From contig JAAYAG010000040.1 of assembly GCA_012719495.1 (NCBI GenBank), forward strand, positions 19,954-83,953: DNA of 64,000 nt. The letters are read 5' to 3'. The notes under the pieces are model-generated. The model had not been told where the DNA came from and did no database searches. It worked only from the letters and a program-made list of their open reading frames with translations. This DNA comes from Bacteroidales bacterium. Its GTDB lineage: Bacteria; Bacteroidota; Bacteroidia; Bacteroidales; Prolixibacteraceae. Positions 18,821-27,977 of this stretch are shown in pieces. A program made the position numbers and the translations under genes. Each line of letters begins with the position of its first letter. Position 1 is the first letter of the stretch.

Positions 18821-19356
18821 GGACAACGATTAAGTTATTGATTTTATTTATTGTAGTACTGTCTCCACTTTCGTTGGTGAAAGCCCAAGACAAGTCCGAA
18901 GCTCCAGTAATTGGATTGAATGTCGGTAACAAAGCTCCCGAGATTATTGAAAAGGGAATAAATGATCAGGTTGTGAAATTGTCTGATCTAAAAGGCAAAA
19001 TAGTTTTAATTGATTTTTGGGCTTCTTGGTGTGGTCCTTGCCGAAAAGAGAATCCCAATGTTGTAGCTGCTTATAAAAAGTACAAAGAAACCGAATTCAA
19101 AAATGGGAAAGGGTTTACTGTATATAGTGTTTCACTCGATCAGAATAAAGAAGCTTGGTTAAATGCCATTATTGCCGATAAGTTGGAGTGGTCAACACAT
19201 GTAAGTGATTTGAAAGGCTGGTATGCCAAGTCGGCTGGAATTTATAAAGTTAACAGCATTCCAAGCAGTTATCTAATCGATGGTGAAGGCATAATCATTG
19301 GAAAAAACCTTCGCGGACCTTTATTGGAGCAAGCCCTCGAACAACTCAAAAAATAG
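18817..19356 (+). CDS. TlpA-like periplasmic thioredoxin-fold protein
   Basis: The 179-residue protein has a signal peptide (LLILFIVVLSPLSLVKAQ), then an AhpC/TSA-Redoxin fold with active site WASWCGPC and the cis-proline region NSIPSSYLIDGEG. It is a membrane-exported thiol-disulfide reductase of the TlpA/ResA type. It is the third coupled gene of the exosortase operon (4-base overlap), so it may keep the exosortase Cys or its substrates reduced. That link is inference. Confidence 0.88.
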   Translation: MRTTIKLLILFIVVLSPLSLVKAQDKSEAPVIGLNVGNKAPEIIEKGINDQVVKLSDLKGKIVLIDFWASWCGPCRKENPNVVAAYKKYKETEFKNGKGFTVYSVSLDQNKEAWLNAIIADKLEWSTHVSDLKGWYAKSAGIYKVNSIPSSYLIDGEGIIIGKNLRGPLLEQALEQLKK

Positions 19357-19682
19357 ATACATCAGGGGTAACCAGTTGATTGTTCATTGGTTTTTTGCTA
19401 TGTCCGATGTTAATAATTTATACAAATTGAAAGCCGCTCTTAAAGTGGCTTTCTTTGTCATGTTCTCGCCAAATCGGTGCCAAAATGTCGGACTAATGCC
19501 ATTTGGCAAAATATTTGTAATTTCACCGCTCGTTTTTTAGAGCTATTAAGTCAAATTTCTATAGAGAAATCAACTCATTTGAGCAGTGGTGATTAATATT
19601 TATTGGATTCTTTAAAATCAAAATCAATTGCCACCAGAGTTAAATTTGATGAATATAAAAGAAACTGAAAAGAATAAGATAA
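19357..19682 (+). promoter_or_regulatory. Gap upstream of grpE with candidate operator palindromes
   Basis: No gene is seen in these 326 bases. A 12-bp palindrome TGCCATTTGGCA lies at 19497-19508, preceded by a related half-palindrome GTGCCAAAATGTCGG around 19477-19491. Two similar sites in front of a chaperone operon suggest a heat-shock or stress repressor operator. No known Bacteroidota regulator is matched with confidence. Confidence 0.35.
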
Positions 19683-20312
19683 ATGAAAGAGAAAAGTGAA
19701 ATGATTGATAAAGAAAAAATTGTTGACGAGAAAAGCGAAGAGGTAGAGAATATTGCTGCCAGTGCAACCAATTCTGATGATAATTTGGTAGACGATCATT
19801 CTGCGTCAAAGAAGGCAAACCATTCGAAAGAGAGCAAAAAAAATAAGAAAGATAAATCAGAAGAGATTATTGAAAAGTTAAATGCCGAACTCGAACGTCG
19901 CAATGATCAGTATCTTAGGCTTCAGGCAGAATTTGATAACTACCGAAAACGTACGCTTAAGGAAAAAATGGAACTCACAAAGTCGGCAGGAGAATCGATT
20001 TTGGTAAACATTTTGCCTGTAATCGATGATTTTGAACGAGCACTTAAAGCGATGGATATAGCCACAGAAGTAGCTCCTGTAAAAGAGGGGGTTGATTTAA
20101 TTTATAAGAGGTTTTCTGATTTTGTGAAAAATAATGGAGTCAAGGAAATTGAAGCTATGGAACAAGAACTTGATACCGACCTCCATGAAGCGATAACAAA
20201 AATACCTGCACCTGTTGATGAACTAAAAGGCAAGGTCGTTGATGTAATCCAAAAGGGGTATACTCTCAACGATAAGGTAATACGTTATGCAAAAGTAGTT
20301 ATCGGCGAATAA
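19683..20312 (+). CDS. grpE: Nucleotide exchange factor GrpE
   Basis: The 209-residue cochaperone releases ADP from DnaK. A long charged, low-complexity N-terminus (1-~65, Lys/Glu/Ser-rich) leads into the coiled coil [27 protein letters not shown] and the beta domain ending in [21 protein letters not shown], the family signature. It is 10 bases upstream of dnaJ; dnaK is not in the window, as is usual for this phylum. Confidence 0.96.
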   Translation: MKEKSEMIDKEKIVDEKSEEVENIAASATNSDDNLVDDHSASKKANHSKESKKNKKDKSEEIIEKLNAELERRNDQYLRLQAEFDNYRKRTLKEKMELTKSAGESILVNILPVIDDFERALKAMDIATEVAPVKEGVDLIYKRFSDFVKNNGVKEIEAMEQELDTDLHEAITKIPAPVDELKGKVVDVIQKGYTLNDKVIRYAKVVIGE

Positions 20313-20322
20313 TAAAAATAAA

Positions 20323-21477
20323 ATGAGTAAACGCGACTATTATGAAGTGTTGGGGGTTTCGAAAGATGCTTCGCCCGAAGAAATAAAGAAAGCTTACCGA
20401 CAGAAGGCGATTCAATACCACCCGGATAAAAACCCGGGAGATAAAGAATCGGAAGAAAAATTTAAAGAAGCAGCCGAAGCTTACGAAGTACTTAGCAACT
20501 CTGAGAAAAAGCAACGCTACGACCAGTTTGGACATGCCGGAATGGGCAACGGAGCCGGTGGTTTTAGCGGGCAAAACATGAATATGGATGACATATTTTC
20601 TATGTTTGGTGATATCTTTGGCGGCCATTTTGGAGGATTCGGTGGGTTTGGCGGCAGTAGTCGCGGTCGCCAGCAACGGGTTAACCGAGGGCAAAACCTT
20701 CGGGTGAAAGTTAAGCTCAACCTGCAAGAAATTGCCAAAGGAACTGAGAAAAAAATTAAAGTAAAAAAATACGTTGCTTGTAATACCTGTAATGGAACAG
20801 GTGCTAAAGATGGTTCATACTCAACATGTTCAACCTGTCACGGTAGTGGTCAGGTAACCCGTATATCGAATACCTTTCTTGGACAGATGCAAACCACATC
20901 GGCTTGTCCGACTTGTGGTGGCGAAGGGAAAATAATCACCAATAAATGCACAACTTGTTATGGTGAAGGCATCGTTCAGGGCGAAGAGGTCATAAGCCTT
21001 AATATTCCTGCTGGAGTTGCCGAGGGGATGCAGCTTTCGGTGAGTGGCAGAGGAAATGCTGCCCGTCGGGGAGGTATAAATGGCGACCTGATCGTCTTAA
21101 TTGAAGAAGAGGAACACCCAGAATTGATCAGGGACGAACAAGACCTGATATATAACTTGTTCCTTAATTTCCCTGATTTGGCGTTGGGTACAACAGTAGA
21201 AATTCCAACTGTGGAAGGAAAAGTTAAAGTAAAGATTGATGCCGGGACACAATCTGAAAAAATTCTTCGGCTTCGCGGGAAAGGCCTCCCCGATGTTAAC
21301 GGCTACCGAAAAGGTGACATCTTGGTAAAAGTACATGCCTGGATTCCTACACGTTTGACGGCCGATGAAAAGAAGTTGCTTGAAAAATTGGCTCAGTCTC
21401 CCAATTTTCAGGGATCACCGCAAACAGGGCCTAACAAAAAGGATTTCTTCGAGAAGATGAAAGGGATGTTTGAATAG
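20323..21477 (+). CDS. dnaJ: Chaperone protein DnaJ
   Basis: The 384-residue type I J-protein stimulates DnaK ATPase. The J domain has the HPD motif (YHPDKNPGD, ~32-35). It is followed by a Gly/Phe-rich linker ([12 protein letters not shown]), four CxxCxGxG zinc repeats ([32 protein letters not shown]) and the C-terminal client-binding domains. The region order and length are canonical. It is in an operon with grpE and ends before a strong terminator. Confidence 0.97.
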   Translation: MSKRDYYEVLGVSKDASPEEIKKAYRQKAIQYHPDKNPGDKESEEKFKEAAEAYEVLSNSEKKQRYDQFGHAGMGNGAGGFSGQNMNMDDIFSMFGDIFGGHFGGFGGFGGSSRGRQQRVNRGQNLRVKVKLNLQEIAKGTEKKIKVKKYVACNTCNGTGAKDGSYSTCSTCHGSGQVTRISNTFLGQMQTTSACPTCGGEGKIITNKCTTCYGEGIVQGEEVISLNIPAGVAEGMQLSVSGRGNAARRGGINGDLIVLIEEEEHPELIRDEQDLIYNLFLNFPDLALGTTVEIPTVEGKVKVKIDAGTQSEKILRLRGKGLPDVNGYRKGDILVKVHAWIPTRLTADEKKLLEKLAQSPNFQGSPQTGPNKKDFFEKMKGMFE

Positions 21478-21511
21478 ATCGTGGTGATTTAATTTATACC
21501 ATATATATAAT

Positions 21512-21551
21512 AAAAAATAGGGAGGTACTAAGCAGTGCCTCCCTATTTTTT
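21512..21551. terminator. Bidirectional terminator after dnaJ
   Basis: A 14-bp perfect stem AAAAAATAGGGAGG/CCTCCCTATTTTTT with a 12-base loop. A/T runs on both sides serve dnaJ and the convergent gene ending at 21566. Confidence 0.9.
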
Positions 21552-21565
21552 TATATATCGTACGA

Positions 21566-22378
21566 TTATCCAAATATTACTTTTCGCTTAGTGAATACAA
21601 CACTTCCGGCAATTACGACAAATGCCAGAATAATCCACCAATAAGAGATGGGTACGGTTACATTGGCCGCTGTTACAATATTGGCGATAATGCTTTCCCT
21701 AACCTCTGTGGAGTTATTTGGCGCATCAGATAGGTAACCAATCATCATGGTGTGTCCATTATTTCCCCGAACCATGGCTGCATCTCCATTCTCAAAAACG
21801 GCAACAACTTCACCACCTCCAATTGCTGATAAACCCATGGAATAAATACCCCATCCAGGATTAGAGAGGGAGAAAGGGTTGGTTAACCCGTTGGCAAGTG
21901 CCGCATCTGTAATAGTGACAGTGCTAAGGTTATTATTGCCGGTGAATGCAGCTTCCATTATGGTGACAACAGATGCATCAAAAGCGGTCCACGTTGCAAA
22001 CATAACACTGCCTCCGTTGTCGATAAAGTTTTTAAGCCCGGTAGTGCTAAGTCCGTCAGAAACTGCTGAGTAATTTTGGGCAAAAGCAACTGCAAGTTGG
22101 AATTGGCCATTGGCTATTTTAAGGTTAAAGTCATACCAGTCACTGGCAACAGTAACTGCATATCCATTGTTCGTAAGCGAGGAAACGACTCCATCATTGG
22201 AGTGGGATTCATCAACAAAAACAAGGGCATTGCCTGTTGGCGCAGATAATGCAGGAAGAACTTGACCAACTAAACCAGCAGCATCATAATAATTGGTTCC
22301 TCCTGTGCTGTTCTTATTTTGTGAGAAAGTAAAAGTAACAAGGAGTGAGAACACAAAAAGGGTAAAAATTTTCTTCAT
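21566..22378 (-). CDS. Secreted protein with exosortase-type C-terminal sorting signal
   Basis: The 270-residue protein has a signal peptide (KIFTLFVFSLLVTFTFSQ). The middle region (NALVFVDESHSNDGVVSSL..., LKNFIDNGGSVMFATW) resembles an alpha/beta Rossmann-like fold of the class I amidotransferase/ThuA sort, without an evident catalytic Cys. The C-terminus is tripartite: VPISYW, a hydrophobic helix IILAFVVIAGSVVF, then TKRK. The same pattern ends the broken gene at 26.5 kb, and an exosortase lies at 17.7 kb. A protein sorted and cut at its C-terminus is therefore likely. The function of the body is unknown. Confidence 0.75.
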   Translation of the reverse strand: MKKIFTLFVFSLLVTFTFSQNKNSTGGTNYYDAAGLVGQVLPALSAPTGNALVFVDESHSNDGVVSSLTNNGYAVTVASDWYDFNLKIANGQFQLAVAFAQNYSAVSDGLSTTGLKNFIDNGGSVMFATWTAFDASVVTIMEAAFTGNNNLSTVTITDAALANGLTNPFSLSNPGWGIYSMGLSAIGGGEVVAVFENGDAAMVRGNNGHTMMIGYLSDAPNNSTEVRESIIANIVTAANVTVPISYWWIILAFVVIAGSVVFTKRKVIFG

Positions 22379-22525
22379 ATTAATAAGTTTTAATTGAGAC
22401 AGAATTATGGTTTAATTAATTAAAACAAAAGTATTTTTTTTTTGATATAACCAATTCGAATGTATTCATATTTTTTAATGATTGATGGGTTGTTAGACAT
22501 CCCTTTTTTTGTTTGATTAGCAAAA

Positions 22526-23440
22526 TTAAAAATAGAGCCAATATCCTTTGAATTTTCCTTGCGAATTGACCTCCAGTGTAGGGAAGGGGAGCTTTACAAA
22601 ATTGAGTCCCGAAAATATCGCTTTTAAGAATCTTGAATGGGTAGGGATCTTTTCCCAATCAATATCGAGTGAAAGCAGGTATTCCCTGGTGCGGTCGTAG
22701 TGTGGAAGTTTGTGTCCTTGGTAAAACGTTCTGTTTTCGAATTCGCCCAACATGCCACTTGCACTATATCCTACAGCAATATTTATCCAAGGAGGCAAAA
22801 TGTCGTGCATAAAAAGACGGTTGGCATTGGCCGAAAGCCAAAAACTGTGTCCGTTGTAGTCGTAGAAAAATCCATCAAGGGCATTATTGCCCAGGTAACC
22901 GTAGGCATTCCTAGCCATTTCGGAGCGCGAAAAGCTGATTTTGTACCGTACAATCTGTTCGTCGAAAAGCAATTCCTGACCAATGAGGAGGGCACTTCCG
23001 GCAGTGTTTGCAATGATATCGCTCCACGAAAAGCCCCAGCCTTCGTATAAACCATCGAATATTTCAATAGGCGCTTGCATTACTAAGCCCATAGTTCCCC
23101 CGTAAATGAGTGCTTTATTTTTGCTCACCCCGGCTTTCCTTAGCCATTGGTATGCCACATAACTTTCGCCATAAGCGGCAAATGCGTGCCCTAATTTGTC
23201 GATCTGCAGGTAGCCTTTGTGGTCGTCGTAGAACTCGAACGGGACGCGTTGGTGGTCTTTGTACCATACAAACTGGAGATAAGCCATTCCGGTTGCATAT
23301 ACTGTGCTTTCGGTAACAATTGCTGCGGTAAGCATTTTTCTGTTCACAGGAGGCGGTTTCACCGAGTTGGGTAATGGTTGGCAGGTCGCTGTTATACAAA
23401 TAATTGTCAAAACAATGGTTAGATAATGCCGAATGCTCAT
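22526..23440 (-). CDS. DUF2279 family envelope protein
   Basis: The 304-residue protein starts at MSIRHYLTIVLTIICITATCQ, a signal peptide; an upstream in-frame ATG at 23476 would add 12 residues before it. The body has KLGHAFAAYGESYVAYQWLRKAG and QAPIEIFDGLYEGWGFSWSDIIANTAGSAL-type segments typical of DUF2279, a Bacteroidota family of predicted periplasmic or outer-membrane proteins of unknown role. The conserved His, Asp and Trp positions suggest a metal or lipid site, but nothing is established. It is transcribed away from the EF-G paralogue. Confidence 0.8.
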   Translation of the reverse strand: MSIRHYLTIVLTIICITATCQPLPNSVKPPPVNRKMLTAAIVTESTVYATGMAYLQFVWYKDHQRVPFEFYDDHKGYLQIDKLGHAFAAYGESYVAYQWLRKAGVSKNKALIYGGTMGLVMQAPIEIFDGLYEGWGFSWSDIIANTAGSALLIGQELLFDEQIVRYKISFSRSEMARNAYGYLGNNALDGFFYDYNGHSFWLSANANRLFMHDILPPWINIAVGYSASGMLGEFENRTFYQGHKLPHYDRTREYLLSLDIDWEKIPTHSRFLKAIFSGLNFVKLPFPTLEVNSQGKFKGYWLYF

Positions 23441-23761
23441 GGTCGTGATCTTTATACTAAGTAACCGAAAATTCAAGAATAATTCAATTGCAGGTATAAT
23501 TAAAAATGTGTTCTTCTGCTTTTTTTAGGTTGAATTGAATAAAGCTTTAGTATTTTATACTTCTTTAACAAATTAAGTTTACGTTATCAGAAAAAAAGTT
23601 GATTAGCCAGAATGTGTTGTGATTTAGAGAATAAGAAAGGGTTTAAGCACAAAACGATCTGACATTCAGGGGCGAGTATAAAAACAAACTATGTGCTAAC
23701 TATCGTTTATAAAAGAAGTTAGCTTGAGAATGCCTAATGAATCAGTTTAGTTACACAATAC
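23441..23761. other. Gene-free gap before the EF-G paralogue
   Basis: AT-rich sequence between divergent genes. No ORF, hairpin or repeat of note was found apart from the promoter described at its right end. Confidence 0.6.
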
Positions 23762-23791
23762 TTGGTTGTTATCAAATTATTATTATTTTTG
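23762..23791 (+). promoter_or_regulatory. Bacteroidota-type promoter of the EF-G paralogue
   Basis: TTGG at 23762 and TATTTTTG (TAnnTTTG) at 23784, 18 bases apart, fit the -33/-7 elements recognised by the phylum's primary sigma factor. The predicted leader is about 45 bases. Confidence 0.5.
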
Positions 23792-23841
23792 AAGTTCTCA
23801 ATTGAAAAATCAACGTTTACAGAACAAATACACTAAAAGTT

Positions 23842-25998
23842 ATGAAAAATTATAAATCAGAACAACTAAGGAACATAGCCCTGATTGGTAATGCTGGCGC
23901 TGGGAAAACCACCCTCGCTGAAGCAATGCTTTTCGAGGGTGGTGTTCTAAACCGCAGAGGTGAAGTAACTAGTAAAAACACGGCCTCCGACTATACAACC
24001 ATTGAACAAGACTACGGCAACTCTCTCTTCTCGACCCTCCTTTATACAGAATACGAAGACAAAAAAATTAATATCATCGATACCCCGGGAATGCGCGCAT
24101 TTGCCGGAGCGGTAACTTCGTCGCTTAGTGTTGTCGATGCTGCAGTTTGTGTACTCAACTCTGCAGATGGTATTGGAGCAGGAACCGAAGGAGCTATGCG
24201 TATAGCTCAGGCGATGAAGATTCCTGTGATCTTCCTTGCAAACGGGATGGATCATGAAAACGTTAATTTCGACCAACTGATTGAAAATGCCATAGCTAAG
24301 TATGGTCACAGTGTTACTGTGGTTCAGTATCCAGTTAATGCGGGTCCTGGTTTTAATGCTATCATCGATGTGCTGAAGATGAAAATGTACCAATATGGTC
24401 CCGATGGTGGTGCTCCTCAGGTACTTGATATCCCAGCTTCAGAAAAAGATAAAGCCGATGAATTGCACAATGCTTTGATTGAAAAGGCAGCCGAGAATGA
24501 CGAAAAACTGATGGAACTTTTCTTTGAGCAAGGATCGCTATCTGAAGAAGAAATGCGGGTAGGAATGCGCTTAGGTATAAAAGACTGTACGTTGTACCCT
24601 GTTTTTTGTGCATCGGCAAAGAAAAACATGGGTGTAAAACGTTTTATGGAATTCATTGTTAATATTGTACCCTCTCCCATAATGGCAACGCCACGAACTG
24701 AAATGTCGGGTAAAGCCGTGAAGTGTGATGCTGCAGGCTCAGCTTCGTTATTTGTTTTCAAAACAAGCATTGAACAGCATATTGGAGAGGTTACTTACTT
24801 TAAAGTAATGTCAGGTACAATTACCGAAGGCATTGACCTTGTCAATACAACCAAACAAGGGAAGGAGCGAATGGCACAATTGTTCGCTGTAGCCGGAAAA
24901 ACCAGAAATAAAGTAACTGAATTGGTTGCTGGCGATCTTGGAGCCACGGTTAAACTGAAAGAAACCAAGGTTAATCATACACTTAGTGTCAAAGAAGCTG
25001 ACTATAAGTTTGCTCCGATCGAATTCCCAAAATCGTTGATTACTACTGCCATTAAAGCTGTTAACGAGGCCGACGACGAAAAACTTGCCGAAGTTTTGCA
25101 CCGTTTGCGCGACGAAGATCCATCATTCAAAGTGTACCACTCAAAAGAATTGAAGCAGTTGATTGTTGAAGCCCAGAGCGAATATCATCTCAACGTGATC
25201 AAATGGTATCTCGACAATGAATACAAGATTGAATTTAACTTTGTCACACCGAAAATTCAATACCGCGAAACAATTACTAAAGCCGCGCAAGCCGATTATC
25301 GCCATAAAAAGCAATCGGGTGGTGCTGGGCAGTTTGGTGAAGTTCACATGATAATTGAACCCTTCGAAGAAGGAATGCCCGATCCAAAATCATATAAAAT
25401 TGATGGGAAAGAATGGTTGGTTACCCTTCGCGGAAAAGAAGAAATTACAATGCCATGGGGCGGTAAATTAGTGTATTGTAACTGTATCGTTGGTGGTTCT
25501 ATCGATGCCCGTTTCATGCCTGCAATTCTGAAAGGAATAATGGAAAAAATGGAAGAAGGCCCGCTCACAGGTTCGTATGCCCGAGATATTCGCGTATGTA
25601 TTTACGATGGAAAGATGCACCCAGTTGATTCAAATGAAATTTCGTTTAAACTTGCAGGACGAAATGCCTTCAGCATGGCGTTCAAGAAAGCAGGTCCAAA
25701 AATTCTTGAACCAATTTATAATCTTGAGGTATTTACCCCAAGCGACCGTATGGGTGATGTAATGAGCGATTTGCAGGGACGCAGAGCCATTATCATGGGT
25801 ATGGGAAGCGAAAAAGGTTACGAAAAGATTTCAGCTAAAGTACCATTAAAGGAAATGAACAAATACACCACCTCGCTGAGTTCATTAACCGGCGGACGCG
25901 GTTGGTTCAGTCTCGATTACGATGCTTACGAAAAGGTTCCGGCCGATGTTCAGGACGAGTTGCTGAAAGCTTACGAGGCAGAACAAAAAGAAGAATAA
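23842..25998 (+). CDS. EF-G paralogue with degenerate GTPase motifs (EF-G2-like)
   Basis: The 718-residue protein has the five-domain EF-G layout. The P-loop is kept (GNAGAGKTT, 16-24), but switch I has no RGITI-type Thr, DTPGH is DTPGM (Met84 in place of the catalytic His) and the guanine-specificity motif NKMD is NGMD (134-137). Domains III-V are well preserved (QSGGAGQFGEV, HPVDSNEISFKLAGR, MGDVMSDLQGRR). Bacteroides has a described EF-G2 that supports translocation without GTP hydrolysis; this is probably of that kind. The normal fusA is at 29.0 kb in the ribosomal run. It stands alone between its own promoter and terminator. Confidence 0.9.
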   Translation: MKNYKSEQLRNIALIGNAGAGKTTLAEAMLFEGGVLNRRGEVTSKNTASDYTTIEQDYGNSLFSTLLYTEYEDKKINIIDTPGMRAFAGAVTSSLSVVDAAVCVLNSADGIGAGTEGAMRIAQAMKIPVIFLANGMDHENVNFDQLIENAIAKYGHSVTVVQYPVNAGPGFNAIIDVLKMKMYQYGPDGGAPQVLDIPASEKDKADELHNALIEKAAENDEKLMELFFEQGSLSEEEMRVGMRLGIKDCTLYPVFCASAKKNMGVKRFMEFIVNIVPSPIMATPRTEMSGKAVKCDAAGSASLFVFKTSIEQHIGEVTYFKVMSGTITEGIDLVNTTKQGKERMAQLFAVAGKTRNKVTELVAGDLGATVKLKETKVNHTLSVKEADYKFAPIEFPKSLITTAIKAVNEADDEKLAEVLHRLRDEDPSFKVYHSKELKQLIVEAQSEYHLNVIKWYLDNEYKIEFNFVTPKIQYRETITKAAQADYRHKKQSGGAGQFGEVHMIIEPFEEGMPDPKSYKIDGKEWLVTLRGKEEITMPWGGKLVYCNCIVGGSIDARFMPAILKGIMEKMEEGPLTGSYARDIRVCIYDGKMHPVDSNEISFKLAGRNAFSMAFKKAGPKILEPIYNLEVFTPSDRMGDVMSDLQGRRAIIMGMGSEKGYEKISAKVPLKEMNKYTTSLSSLTGGRGWFSLDYDAYEKVPADVQDELLKAYEAEQKEE

Positions 25999-26034
25999 CC
26001 GATCAAATTTTTTATACAACTAAATCAACTAAAG

Positions 26035-26063
26035 AAGCCCGGGGAATTATCTTCGGGTTTTTT
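26035..26063 (+). terminator. Terminator after the EF-G paralogue
   Basis: AAGCCCG/CGGGTTT stem with an internal loop region GGGAATTATCTT, followed by TTTTTT. Confidence 0.75.
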
Positions 26064-26412
26064 GTTACAGGTGTGTTTTGACTTTTTTTATGAGGGAGAA
26101 TTAGCCCACTTTTCGGGCAATTGATCCCAGTCATTTGTTAATTCACTGTTTCTGGTGTCACGAAAAATAGAATATATCATAGAATTATATTTTCGATTTT
26201 TGTGTTAGTTTATAGGGGGATGCCCTTGTTTCAGAACAATACCGATGTTAGGTTGATGTGGAGATATTCCATGGTTCAACAATCGTATATATTTTCTTGA
26301 TGGTTGGGGGTTTAACCTTGCCCTTATATTGATCTAATTGGCAAACGTCTGAGAAGAAGTGATTTATTAAATGTTATTGGAGGTTGTTGTACACACGAAG
26401 ATTATTGACACC
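26064..26412. other. Gene-free gap
   Basis: About 350 bases between two terminators of convergent genes. No ORF with coding character, repeat or RNA structure was recognised. Confidence 0.6.
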
Positions 26413-26468
26413 CTTAAAAAAACAATCCCATAAATCGGATAATTTCTCATCCAATTTATGGGACTGTT
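26413..26468 (-). terminator. Terminator of the amber-interrupted gene
   Basis: A 20-bp stem with two mismatches (26421-26440 with 26449-26468, core TCCCATAAAT/ATTTATGGGA), followed on the minus strand by a T-run (TTTTTTTAAG). Confidence 0.85.
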
Positions 26469-26482
26469 TATAAAGATTATTT

Positions 26483-27226
26483 TTAAATGGCTTGTTTTAC
26501 CATCTTTTTTCTAAAAGTAAAATATGTTCCTATTCCAACAGCTACAAACAATAATGCAATTGCCCAATATGGAACGGGCACTGGTGCAGGTGTTCCTTCT
26601 ACATAAATTGCTATTGTATAGGTGGCATTAGCATCCCAAGTACCAACACCTCCGTTATTTGACCAGATTAGTCCTTCTCCGGAAATGGGTTGAACACTTG
26701 ACCTTCCGATACCTGCATATCCTGTGGCACCGGCATTATTGTAACCATCCAATAATACATAGTATTTTTGTCCTACAGTAACAGGGATGTTTAAGCCTGT
26801 TTCATAGTACCAAGTTGGTGTTGTTGTCGGATTTTTCTATGTTCCCGCATACAATGGGGCTGCATAGTTTGGAACACCCCCGTTATCAGCAGCAATGGCT
26901 AATGAAATTTGTCCTTCTGCACTTAACTCTTGAATGACTACCCCAAAACTTGTGATGGCAGTAACATTTGCAATAAAAGATTGAGCATAATAATCAGATC
27001 CATCTTCACCAATTGATGTGAGTACCGTATTATTCCAACCATTATTGGTATTTACAATAGTGCCTGAAGGCAGGCTAAGCGGCCCCCCGGGAGTAGAAGC
27101 ACTAACGTTTCCCTGAGGAATTATTTGCCCTGTCTTAGTATCTCTTGTTACCGCATTAGTTAATAAACTGAATGAAGAAAATAATAAAAGTAAACTAAGT
27201 ACTTTTAATGAATAGGATCTTTTCAT
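26483..27226 (-). pseudogene. Exosortase-substrate-like secreted protein interrupted by an in-frame TAG
   Basis: One frame runs from ATG 27226 to the stop at 26483 but holds a TAG as codon 130 (26837-26839). Upstream are a signal peptide (SLKVLSLLLLFSSFSLLTNA) and 129 residues. Downstream, the same frame continues at once with KNPTTTPTWYYETGLNIPV and runs 117 residues to the end, still with protein-like sequence. The C-terminus is VPVPYW, helix AIALLFVAVGIGTYF, TFRKK, the same sorting pattern as the protein at 21.6 kb. The body looks like a beta-sandwich module. A CAG (Gln) to TAG change explains it; a sequencing error or readthrough are alternatives. Confidence 0.75.
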
Positions 27227-27366
27227 GATGTTAAGTATTAGATGAAAACTAAAGCAAAAGATTAAAAATTTAGAATAAATTTTTAATCTTTTTGATTTTG
27301 TAAAATTGTTTTTAAACATTTATAATTAGTACTATATGAAATGAATAGTGAACATAAAACTTCATT

Positions 27367-27486
27367 TTATTCTACCCTGAACCAATCAAAATCGGCATAG
27401 CCAGAATCATTGGTGAGGGTGTTTTTCAATGCAAAATGCCCATCTTTGCCCCGTTCCACCTTCCTGCGCGGGCTTTAAAACTCTTT
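27367..27486 (-). pseudogene. Remnant of a GH43-type glycosidase C-terminus
   Basis: Minus-strand translation gives FKARAGRWNGAKMG in one frame and, after a shift, GHFALKNTLTNDSGYADFDWF then RVE and a stop in the next. RWxGAKxG...GYADFDWFRVE is the typical end of the beta-sandwich domain of GH43 and related glycosidases. Only about 40 codons survive and they are frameshifted, so this is a decayed fragment. Nothing recognisable of the catalytic domain lies upstream. Confidence 0.5.
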
Positions 27487-27845
27487 CAAAAAGGACTGAA
27501 AACATTTCCGTCATCAATATATGAAAGAGGCAAATTTCTTCGTTCAACCCCAAAATCTTAAGGTAAATTTTCAACTCTTTTGATTTATTGAGAACGAGAC
27601 AAGTTTTAGCTTTCTCTATTATCGTTGAAAACAATATAAAAGAAATTTATGTGAATAGTCTAGCATACACAAATAGGAAAAGACCACCGACGGAGATTAC
27701 AATTAATTAACCTCGGACAAAAAAAAGACAGCGTAGACATTCAATATGTAGTGGCAATAAGATGAATTTGCTTACTCCTTGCCACCCTTCAGGTAATTAC
27801 AGATTTTTTTTTTGATGGAAAAAGCGAAAAAAAAGAAATCATCTA
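27487..27845. other. Gap upstream of the ribosomal run
   Basis: AT-rich, with no believable gene. It may contain further unrecognisable decay of the glycosidase fragment. Confidence 0.5.
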
Positions 27846-27893
27846 TTTGATTGTTGCTGGAAATTAGTACTTTTGCCCTCCGTTTCGTGGAGG
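27846..27893 (+). promoter_or_regulatory. Promoter and leader hairpin of the ribosomal run
   Basis: TTTG at 27846 and TACTTTTG (TAnnTTTG) at 27868, 18 bases apart, make a good -33/-7 pair. CCTCC-N7-GGAGG at 27877-27893 can form a hairpin right at the start of the transcript. The first start codon, rpsL, is about 100 bases on. Confidence 0.6.
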
Positions 27894-27977
27894 ATTATGC
27901 GCATTTTGCAACATAAGTGACTGATAATCCTGCAAGAAGCACCATTAAAAATTTATAATTAATAATTTAAACGTATA

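Noticed and set aside
27407..27634. 75-codon minus-strand frame
   Set aside because: Runs in a different frame from the recognisable glycosidase remnant; no protein-like features.
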